Assembly (NCBI RefSeq): GCF_023715895.1
Contig: NZ_JAMBOO010000022.1
Span: 1-63,876, forward strand
Reading direction: 5' to 3'
Source of the DNA: Domibacillus indicus
Lineage (GTDB): Bacteria; Bacillota; Bacilli; Bacillales; Domibacillaceae
DNA: 63,876 bases
The first letter of the stretch is position 1, and each line of letters opens with the position of its first letter. Below the pieces are notes generated by a model. That model was not told the DNA's origin, ran no database searches, and saw only the letters and a program-made list of their open reading frames with translations. This document shows positions 1-6,431 of the stretch, piece after piece. A program made the position numbers and the translations under genes.

Positions 1-2
1 AA

Positions 3-545
3 CACTCCATACTGCCAAACTTATTAAAACGAGAATTTAAACAAGCAACTCCAGGAAAAGTATTACTCACCGATATTACATATTTATATTACAGTAATAG
101 AAAAAAGGCTTATTTATCCACTATTAAAGATAGTTCGACGAATGAAATTCTTGCCTATAATGTATCTAATCGGATGACATTAGAATTAGCTACGGATACG
201 CTAATAAAGTTAAAAAGGAGTAAACGAGTAAAGCTTGCAGAAGGAGCCTTTATTCACTCTGATCAAGGAGTACATTATACTAGCCCCACTTTTCAGAAAT
301 ACGTAAAAAAACTCGGACTTGGGCAATCAATGTCAAGAAGAGGAAACTGTTGGGATAACGCTCCCCAAGAGTCCTTCTTTGGTCACTTCAAAGATGAAGC
401 CTATATAAAACAGTGTAATACTTTAGAAGAACTTAAAAGAGAAATAAAAAATTATATGACCTACTATAACAATTTCAGATATCAATGGAACTTAAAGAAG
501 ATGACTCCTACTCAATACAGAAATCACCTCCTCCAAGTGGCATGA
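3..545 (+). CDS. IS3-family transposase (OrfB), 5' end outside window
   Basis: This is the C-terminal half or more of an rve-type DDE integrase that inserts the element by a cut-and-circle mechanism. The reading frame is open from the first bases of the window, so the gene starts upstream and an internal ATG at 174 is not the real start. The first catalytic Asp lies in TDIT (codons near 78), the second in HSDQGVHY (near 258), and the Glu in NAPQESFFGHFK (near 366), giving the D-D-E set of the IS3/IS150 group. The programmed-frameshift partner OrfA would lie left of the window. The gene ends shortly before the probable right terminal repeat of the element. Intactness cannot be judged from this part alone. 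Confidence 0.9.
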   Translation, partial: HSILPNLLKREFKQATPGKVLLTDITYLYYSNRKKAYLSTIKDSSTNEILAYNVSNRMTLELATDTLIKLKRSKRVKLAEGAFIHSDQGVHYTSPTFQKYVKKLGLGQSMSRRGNCWDNAPQESFFGHFKDEAYIKQCNTLEELKREIKNYMTYYNNFRYQWNLKKMTPTQYRNHLLQVA

Positions 546-556
546 CTTTTTTTAAA

Positions 557-576
557 ATGTCCTTTACAAAGGGTAC
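557..576 (+). repeat. probable right terminal repeat of the IS3 element
   Basis: The segment just after the transposase stop reads TGTCCTTTACAAAGGGTACA. It has the ending expected of an IS150-group right inverted repeat, whose left copy would begin TGTACCCTTTG. The left copy is outside the window, so the call rests on sequence style and position only. Confidence 0.5.
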
Positions 577-589
577 ACTTTATTTTTCT

Positions 590-810
590 GGTTGATCTTT
601 TTTGTTTAGGATTTATCCTATCGGTAGCCGGGGTAGAACGTATCTGCCCGTGGAACAATGATTCCGCCAACTAACCTGTTCGCCCCCTACTTGTAGAAAC
701 ATGTTTGAGGCTGGTTGGGACTGCGATCCCGTATAACAAGCGAAGCTATGAAACTGCAAGCAGAAATTAGGGGTTACCGGCAATTATTCAATCAGGAGGA
801 GATAACAAGC
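590..810 (+). ncRNA. candidate bridge RNA leader of the IS110 element
   Basis: IS110-group elements carry a structured RNA between the left end and the transposase start. It bridges target and donor DNA for the recombinase. This 220-base stretch has no credible gene and contains GC-rich self-complementary pieces (for example around GGGGTAGAACG and CGCCCCCTAC, and GGTTGGGACTGCGATCCC near 713-730). It ends at a strong ribosome binding site (AGGAGG at 796-801). The in-frame codons upstream of 811 look like RNA, not protein. Limits and loop assignment are inferred. Confidence 0.45.
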
Positions 811-2013
811 ATGAACCCAGTAATTGGTCTGGATGTGGCGAAAGGAGAAAGCCAAGCCCAGGCATTTTTAGACAAAGGAAAACCTTATGGAAAGAGCTTT
901 AGCATTCAGCATACACGTGAGGGATTAGATACATTTCTTCACTTTCTGAAAGAGGTGGAAAAGCAGACAGGACATCAACCTGCGGTCGTTTTAGAGTCAA
1001 CAGGACATTACCACATTCCTGTCATTCAGTTTCTGGAGGAGCATCATTACCTGTTTATCGTCATTAATCCTCTCATCTCTTATCAGGCGAAAAAAGCCAG
1101 TCTACGCAAGGTAAAAACCGATGCCATTGATGCTTATCATCTAGGGGAACTTTACTACAAAGAAGAACTTGAACCGTATAAAAAAAGAGGGATTCAGCTT
1201 TTAAATCTCCGGCATTTGACTAGGCAGCATGAAACCCTAACGGGTTTATGTGTTCAAGCCAAGCTGCAGTTTCATTCGATTTTAGATCAGGTGTTTCCTG
1301 AGTATAGGGGTGTGTTTGGTGACTTGTACTCCAAAGTATCCCTGCATACCTTATTGGAGTTTCCTACGTCAGAAGCTGTATTAAACGCTGGAGAAATGAA
1401 AGTAGCTGAAAGAATTGCCACACTATGTATGAGCCGTTCCGAACGGTGGGCAAAGGAAAGAACAAAAAAGCTAATGGAGGCAGCCAAACGAAATCCATTT
1501 CAAAGCATCATGTATCACAGTCATCTCATCAGCTTAGAAATGTATATCAAGATGGTTCTCCAATACCAAGAGCATCTAGCTCAGTTGGAGAGCGAAATTG
1601 ATGCCCTGGCTGGAGAACTTGAAGAATATAAGATTATCCAATCAATCCCTGGTATAGGAGAAAAGATCGCCGCCACGATTGTTTCTGAAACAGGAGAAAT
1701 TGATCGGTTTAATCACCCTAAAAAACTGGTTGCCTTTGCCGGTGTAGATCCTAGTGTTCACTCATCTGGTAAATTTACAGCTACGATCAATCGTATCACC
1801 AAACGAGGCTCAAGCAGGCTTCGGCATGCCTTATACATGGCCGTTCTCTATGGTATTAGAGGTTCCCGAAATAAAAAGCTGAAAGCTTTCTATGACAGAA
1901 AACGAGAAGAAGGAAAACCCTTTAAGGTGGCGATTATAGCTTGTGTAAACAAGCTAATTCATTGGATTTATACCCTGTTGAAACGCAAAGAGCTTTTCCT
2001 TGACTTAGATTAG
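811..2013 (+). CDS. IS110-family transposase (DEDD recombinase)
   Basis: This is a 400-residue RNA-guided serine-type recombinase of IS110. The N-terminal RuvC-like domain shows Asp in GLDVAKG (residue 8), Glu in LESTGHYH, and the paired Asp residues in KTDAIDAYH, which make up the DEDD set. The C-terminal Tnp20 domain shows the typical IPGIGEKIAATIVSE and FAGVDPSVHSSG blocks, with the family's serine nucleophile expected near the latter. The ATG at 811 is preferred over upstream in-frame codons because AGGAGG sits at the right distance. The frame is intact, so the element may be active. It lies directly beside an IS3 end. Confidence 0.93.
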   Translation: MNPVIGLDVAKGESQAQAFLDKGKPYGKSFSIQHTREGLDTFLHFLKEVEKQTGHQPAVVLESTGHYHIPVIQFLEEHHYLFIVINPLISYQAKKASLRKVKTDAIDAYHLGELYYKEELEPYKKRGIQLLNLRHLTRQHETLTGLCVQAKLQFHSILDQVFPEYRGVFGDLYSKVSLHTLLEFPTSEAVLNAGEMKVAERIATLCMSRSERWAKERTKKLMEAAKRNPFQSIMYHSHLISLEMYIKMVLQYQEHLAQLESEIDALAGELEEYKIIQSIPGIGEKIAATIVSETGEIDRFNHPKKLVAFAGVDPSVHSSGKFTATINRITKRGSSRLRHALYMAVLYGIRGSRNKKLKAFYDRKREEGKPFKVAIIACVNKLIHWIYTLLKRKELFLDLD

Positions 2014-2489
2014 AAAACAAGTTTAAACAAACAATCCAAAACCTTCCACACACAAAATGGAGGGTTATTTGGCATGTCTATTTTTAGTATAGCATCTAGT
2101 TTTTAAAATATTTATAGAAAAATATTGACAAACTATTAGCTGGGTTAGTTTAACAAGAAAATTAACAATATTCTTTAACAAGGCTTTCTTCTAAGTCAGT
2201 TATCGAAAGGAGCCTTTTACTCAACAATTTCGGTCAAGTCCTGATTAGTTATGCAGGTACATTTGTTAAGTAAAAAACTATTTGTTTTTCCATTTATCCA
2301 TTAGTAAATATGAAAATGTTTATCAGCTAATACATGAACTCGTACTCCCTCAATTGTCATAAACTATACGAAATCTTCGTTATTGTACACACAAAGAGCA
2401 ACTCTTTTACCACCGATTTTATATTAAAAAAAGCGCCGGCTCTTCTAATAGAAAACCAGCGCTTTTTTGAGTGTATCCCAATCCCAATC
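2014..2489. other. intergenic: IS110 right flank and a gene remnant
   Basis: After the transposase stop there is an imperfect hairpin (2041-2070) and AT-rich DNA. A plus-strand open frame of about 36 codons from 2166 to a TAA at 2271-2273 ends in FGQVLISYAGTFVK. It has no start codon or ribosome site and looks like the 3' end of a gene cut off by the insertion. I do not recognise the parent protein. The right part holds the terminator of the methyltransferase gene. Confidence 0.4.
2427..2468 (-). terminator. intrinsic terminator of the methyltransferase gene
   Basis: A stem of AAAAAAGCGCYGG with CCAGCGCTTTTTT encloses a loop of about 16 bases, just past the stop at 2490. A- and T-runs on both sides make it usable in either direction. 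Confidence 0.8.
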
Positions 2490-3182
2490 TTATCTTTTTT
2501 GAATTTTCATCATCGCATTCGCATTTTTCTGGAACTCAAAAGGCACCGGAATTTCTTCTACATGGTGTCCCTGTTCCTTTAATCCTGAGATCATGTCATC
2601 CAAGTGCTCATACCGGTTACCGGACAAATCAACAAGTGGGAAAAGCCGAATTTCCTTTTTAGCCACCCGCAGCAATTCTTCGATCACCTCGAGATGAAAA
2701 GACTGATCCAGCCGATCACCATATGTAAACAAAAAATGAGCGGAAAGAATAAGGTCAAATTCATCGTCTTCAAATGGAAGAACTGGCAGTTCAGCCGGGA
2801 CATAGTGCTCCGGAGTAGCTTTCATTCCCGCTGCACACTCATCAAGAGCCCGTTTTCGGTGCCGGACAAGGTCATCGATATCACGAAAATAGTTAAACAC
2901 ATAATCTTGTTTGACTTTCTCCATGCCTTCCATCACATGTTCAATATCCTTCTTCCCCTTGCCAGCAAGTGCGTCGGCCGGGTGATAATACGCAATATCA
3001 CAGGCTGTGACGTCCAGTTCTTTTTGACGTCCGATGGCTGTAAAGGAACAGGCGCCTGCCGGGCAGTCCAGCACTTTTTGTCCTTGCAATTCTTCTATGG
3101 AAAGATCGAACATGGCCATATACTCTTCAAACGTCCGTCCAATAAATACAATCCGCTCTAAGTCCAGCCCTGATTTTGTCAC
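2490..3182 (-). CDS. class I SAM-dependent methyltransferase, substrate unknown
   Basis: The 230-residue protein has the Rossmann motif I VLDCPAGACSF (near residues 37-47) and an acidic end of strand 2 in VTACDIAYY. The post-I region DLILSAHFLF resembles the usual motif IV of class I methyltransferases. A GTG start at 3182 is chosen because GGGAGG lies six bases before it; the in-frame ATG at 3212 has no ribosome site. Nothing in the sequence names the substrate. The neighbour upstream is trpB, 76 bases away and on the same strand, so the T-box transcript could read through into this gene, but co-function with tryptophan synthesis is only a possibility. Confidence 0.75.
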   Translation of the reverse strand: MTKSGLDLERIVFIGRTFEEYMAMFDLSIEELQGQKVLDCPAGACSFTAIGRQKELDVTACDIAYYHPADALAGKGKKDIEHVMEGMEKVKQDYVFNYFRDIDDLVRHRKRALDECAAGMKATPEHYVPAELPVLPFEDDEFDLILSAHFLFTYGDRLDQSFHLEVIEELLRVAKKEIRLFPLVDLSGNRYEHLDDMISGLKEQGHHVEEIPVPFEFQKNANAMMKIQKR

Positions 3183-3258
3183 CGGATTCCTCCCTTTTCC
3201 TTTATTCCGCATTCGGCACTTTTCGTTTCAGCTTCTGCATCCACATGGAGCATAAAAT

Positions 3259-4425
3259 TTATTGGTTATTCAGCATATCAAACACCTGCTCCACGTCTTT
3301 ATCGCCCCGCCCGGAAATATTGACAATCAAACTTTCTTCTTTCGGCAGCGTCGGTGCCAGTTTCATCACATACGCGACTGCATGCGCACTTTCAAGAGCC
3401 GGGATAATGCCTTCTGTTTTAGATAAATGCAAAAAGGCTTCTAACACTTCTTCCTTGTTGACCGCTACATAATCGGCGCGGCCTTCTTCTTTCAAGTAGC
3501 TGTGTTCAGGGCCGCTTCCAGGATAATCAAGTCCGGCCGCGATGGAATAGGTCGGCGCCGGATTTCCTTCCTCGTCCTGCAGTACCAAGCATTTGAAGCC
3601 GTGCAGCGTTCCCGATGTTCCTTTCGTTAACGTAGCTGCTTCACTTGGTTCCACACCGATTAGGCGGACATGTTCATCAGATAGATATTCTGCAAAGGAC
3701 CCGATCGCGTTGCTTCCTCCGCCTATACACGCAATGACCGCATACGGCAGACGCCCTTCTTTTTGGAGAATTTGTTTCCGGCTTTCTTTACTGATGACTG
3801 ACTGAAAATGCCGCACCATCATCGGGAAGGGATGCGGTCCTACAGCGGAGCCTAGCAGATAAAAGGTATGATCATAGTTTTGGACCAGATCAGCAAATGC
3901 TTCATCTACCGCGTCTTTTAAACGCCCCTGTCCTTTTGAGACAGCCACCACTTTAGCGCCTAACAACTCCATTCGAAACACATTTAACGCCTGCCGTTTT
4001 GTGTCTTCCGCCCCCATATAGATCACGCATTCCATCCCGAACATGGCACAAACTGTAGCCGTTGCCACACCGTGCTGCCCCGCTCCGGTTTCCGCAATGA
4101 CCCGCTTGGCGCCCATTCGCTTAGCCAGCAGGATTTGTCCAAGAACATTATTGATTTTATGGGAGCCGGTATGATTTAAATCTTCACGCTTCAAATAAAT
4201 TTTGGCGCCGCCTAATTCCTTTGTCAGCCGCTCCGCATAATAAAGTGGACTTTCACGCCCGACGAATTCTTCTAAATACTCTGTAAATTCTTTTTGGAAT
4301 TCGGGATCATCTTTATAGGTGTAGAATTCTTTTTCGAGTCTGTCCAGTACAGCTTGAAGATTTTCCGATACAAAGCTGCCTCCAAATTCGCCGAAATATC
4401 CTTTTTTCACTTCTGATTCATTCAT
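3259..4425 (-). CDS. trpB: tryptophan synthase beta chain
   Basis: TrpB condenses indole with serine using pyridoxal phosphate. The 388-residue protein is of normal TrpB1 length and contains the PLP lysine in [10 protein letters not shown] (about residue 90), the KREDLN block, the phosphate-binding GGGSNAIG loop and the Glu-containing AETGAGQHG segment. ATG at 4425 is used because AAAGGAG lies eight bases upstream; the GTG at 4434 overlaps that site. No trpA or other trp gene is beside it, so it must pair with TrpA made elsewhere or serve as an indole-scavenging copy. A Trp-specific T-box directly upstream controls it. The identity is secure; whether it is the only trpB in the genome is unknown. 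Confidence 0.95.
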   Translation of the reverse strand: MNESEVKKGYFGEFGGSFVSENLQAVLDRLEKEFYTYKDDPEFQKEFTEYLEEFVGRESPLYYAERLTKELGGAKIYLKREDLNHTGSHKINNVLGQILLAKRMGAKRVIAETGAGQHGVATATVCAMFGMECVIYMGAEDTKRQALNVFRMELLGAKVVAVSKGQGRLKDAVDEAFADLVQNYDHTFYLLGSAVGPHPFPMMVRHFQSVISKESRKQILQKEGRLPYAVIACIGGGSNAIGSFAEYLSDEHVRLIGVEPSEAATLTKGTSGTLHGFKCLVLQDEEGNPAPTYSIAAGLDYPGSGPEHSYLKEEGRADYVAVNKEEVLEAFLHLSKTEGIIPALESAHAVAYVMKLAPTLPKEESLIVNISGRGDKDVEQVFDMLNNQ

Positions 4426-4455
4426 TACAAACACTCCTTTATTCTAATTTTAAGT

Positions 4456-4498
4456 ATAAAAAAAGGGCTTCTCATCCTATAAAAAAGGACGAGAAACC
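4456..4498 (-). terminator. T-box attenuator terminator
   Basis: GGGTTTCTCGTCC pairs with GGATGAGAAGCCC and is followed by a run of T on the minus strand. Its left arm is next to the T-box core, as required for the terminator/antiterminator switch before trpB. Confidence 0.9.
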
Positions 4499-4735
4499 CG
4501 TGGTGCCACCTTTGTTCGTTTATTTATAAACGCGCTCGATGTACAGAAACCAAGACTTGGCTCGGTACATGGTCTCTTTTACCGGTGAGACGCTCCGCCC
4601 CGGCCTACTCTCTTGTTCAGCCAGGGTGCTCAGAAGCCCATTCAACAAAATTCCCACGCTGATTTCCACCATCCATCAGCTCTCTGAAGTGTCCGTTTTG
4701 CTTACTTTTCTTCGTCATCGCAGCGAATATTTACA
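4462..4735 (-). promoter_or_regulatory. T-box riboswitch, tryptophan specifier
   Basis: Read on the minus strand, the leader has the Stem I AGAGA/GATGG/GGTGG pattern, then a specifier loop GAATGGGC with codon TGG (Trp) at 4640-4638. This is followed by TTCTGAGC and further downstream by the T-box core AAAGGTGGCACCACGG (4514-4499). Uncharged tRNA-Trp would stabilise the antiterminator and allow trpB transcription. The competing terminator follows at 4465-4498. Confidence 0.93.
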
Positions 4736-4762
4736 AGTGTTTTCCATTTATTAATTTCTATC

Positions 4763-4791
4763 ATTCTATTATAAACCGAAGGACGGGTCAA
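4763..4791 (-). promoter_or_regulatory. sigma-A promoter of the trpB T-box transcript
   Basis: On the minus strand TTGACC (4791-4786) and TAGAAT (4768-4763) are separated by 17 bases, about 30 bases before Stem I of the T-box. Confidence 0.75.
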
Positions 4792-4805
4792 ATACTTTTT
4801 GCTTT

Positions 4806-6302
4806 TCATTGGCTGGAATTTTTCTTATTCCACGTAAAGGTTACCGCGCTTTGAGAGGGCAGTGTATAAGTAAATGACTTTTCGCCGTCTCTTACCTGGA
4901 ATTGCTGCTTCTCTTTACTTGGATTAGACGCAATCAAAACCGTAGAGCTGTCCGGATTTTGATAAGCGACGGTTTCAATCGCTCCCTCATACGTATCCGA
5001 GCCAATACGGACGGCACCTGTCTGTACAAATTTGCTGGCATGTCCAAGCACATAGTATTCAACGTTTTTCGTTACTTCCCCGGTTTGCTGGTTGATGGTG
5101 ACGACCCCGCGGCACTCCTGGCATCCTCCATTTGCCGGACCGCTGTTTTCATCCAGCGCCACGTTCCACATCAGCACGCTTTTTGCCCAGTTTCTCGGAC
5201 TTTCGATCATTAAATGGCTCATTTGCCAGCCCAAATTTTCACCGAAATCTTGACTCCACTCTCCGCCGCTGCATTCGCTCACATGCAGGTTTTTATTCGG
5301 AAAACGGGCATGTACCTCGTTCATGGCATCCGGGCTGCCTTCGTAACAATGAAACGCTGCGCCGTCTGTATAGCGGTTTGCTTTTTCATTGCTAAATAGG
5401 GAAGACGTATACGCTAAAGCATCTTTCCAATTATGGTCGTACGCAATAATATTCGTGTCGATCCCGTTTGCTTCAAAAGCCGGTCCCAGGTACTCACCAA
5501 TAAAAGCCGCCTGCTCTTCTGCTCCCATACTCATCGTTGGATAATCCGGAGATGTATGGCCTGGTTCGTTTTGAACCGTTATACTGTCAATCGAAATTCC
5601 AATTTGCGCATACGCTTGAATATAGCGGACAAAGTACTCCGCATATGCCTGATAGATGTTTTCGTTCGTGTAATCCAAATACCAGCCATTGTGTGTACGT
5701 TCACCATATTTCATCCAGGGCGGTGCTGTCCAGGGTGTTCCCATAATAGTTAATGGGTGCTGCTTATCTAAAATCGACCGCAGCACGGTCGTTACATCCC
5801 CGTCTTTTTCGATTGAAAAATGGTTCAGGGAAAAGTCCTGCTCCCCATTTGTATCGTCATACGTATAAGTGCTCGGGTTTCCCTGTTCATCTACAGAAAA
5901 ATCAGATGATCCGATTGTATGGCGAATGTGCGTAAGATTGATTCCCTTATTCGTAAATAAGTCTTCCAATAGCGCTTCTCTCGCCTCTTGATCCAATTTC
6001 TGATTGATTAAATAAGCGGATGACCCCGTCAGCGCCGCCCCAAATCCGTCTATCGTCTGATAGGTTTTTCGTCGGTTAATCTCAATGAGCCGCTCATTTG
6101 ATTTTTCTGCAGCTGAAAAAGAAAGCGGCGGCTGTTTCGTTAATAAGCTTGTTTGATCACCTGTTGTCAGCCAGGCAGAAACCGTCGCTCCTGTTTCCTC
6201 TTTCTGATGGTTTTCTTCGGTCGATCCCCACTGAACAAACAAAACGACTAGCAGCACACCGATGAGTAAGATGAAAAGCGCTCTTCTTTGATACTGGTTC
6301 AT
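4806..6302 (-). CDS. GH30 glycosidase (glucosylceramidase / beta-1,6-glucanase type), membrane-anchored or secreted
   Basis: The 498-residue protein starts with a hydrophobic signal or anchor (residues 8-25), followed by an acidic linker. The (beta/alpha)8 barrel has the family opening IDGFGAALTGSSA, the acid/base Glu in TVQNEPG and the nucleophile Glu in HVSECSGGEW. A C-terminal beta-sandwich ends the protein, as in GH30. Members split beta-glucosides, glucocerebroside or beta-1,6-glucan; pustulan-like fungal glucan fits the secreted location and the neighbouring GH3 enzyme. A very strong AGGGAGGTG lies before the ATG. Transcription probably starts independently, because a terminator separates it from the GH3 gene. 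The exact substrate is not decided by the sequence. Confidence 0.85.
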   Translation of the reverse strand: MNQYQRRALFILLIGVLLVVLFVQWGSTEENHQKEETGATVSAWLTTGDQTSLLTKQPPLSFSAAEKSNERLIEINRRKTYQTIDGFGAALTGSSAYLINQKLDQEAREALLEDLFTNKGINLTHIRHTIGSSDFSVDEQGNPSTYTYDDTNGEQDFSLNHFSIEKDGDVTTVLRSILDKQHPLTIMGTPWTAPPWMKYGERTHNGWYLDYTNENIYQAYAEYFVRYIQAYAQIGISIDSITVQNEPGHTSPDYPTMSMGAEEQAAFIGEYLGPAFEANGIDTNIIAYDHNWKDALAYTSSLFSNEKANRYTDGAAFHCYEGSPDAMNEVHARFPNKNLHVSECSGGEWSQDFGENLGWQMSHLMIESPRNWAKSVLMWNVALDENSGPANGGCQECRGVVTINQQTGEVTKNVEYYVLGHASKFVQTGAVRIGSDTYEGAIETVAYQNPDSSTVLIASNPSKEKQQFQVRDGEKSFTYTLPSQSAVTFTWNKKNSSQ

Positions 6303-6325
6303 TTCTCTTCACCTCCCTAGAAAAA

Positions 6326-6357
6326 TTCCCCACCCGGTGGTATCCGGTGTGGGGAAA
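6326..6357 (-). terminator. terminator between the GH3 and GH30 genes
   Basis: TTCCCCACACCGG pairs with CCGGGTGGGGAA and is followed by ATTTTT on the minus strand, just after the GH3 stop. It may be partial, with some read-through into the GH30 gene. Confidence 0.8.
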
Positions 6358-6431
6358 AGGAAATCAGTATTCATCGTTCATTGGATGAACGCACGCTCTA
6401 ACGGCGTTTTTTTTCTATTTTGCTGCGTCGC

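Larger units (their letters stand above)
577..2110 (+). mobile_element. IS110-family insertion sequence (ends approximate)
   Basis: A 400-codon DEDD transposase is preceded by about 230 bases of non-coding leader and followed by about 100 bases with a hairpin (CCTTCCA...TGGAGGG near 2041-2070). IS110 elements have no clear terminal inverted repeats and recombine through a short core, so exact ends cannot be set from one copy. The left limit is placed at the end of the IS3 element and the right limit after the hairpin. Both limits are estimates. Confidence 0.6.

Noticed and set aside
715-810. N-terminal extension of the IS110 transposase
   Set aside because: The extra codons lie in the structured leader and have no ribosome site. 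The AGGAGG at 796-801 fixes the start at 811.
2490-3255. Overlapping plus-strand open frames opposite the methyltransferase
   Set aside because: They mirror the minus-strand gene, have no ribosome sites and no family features.
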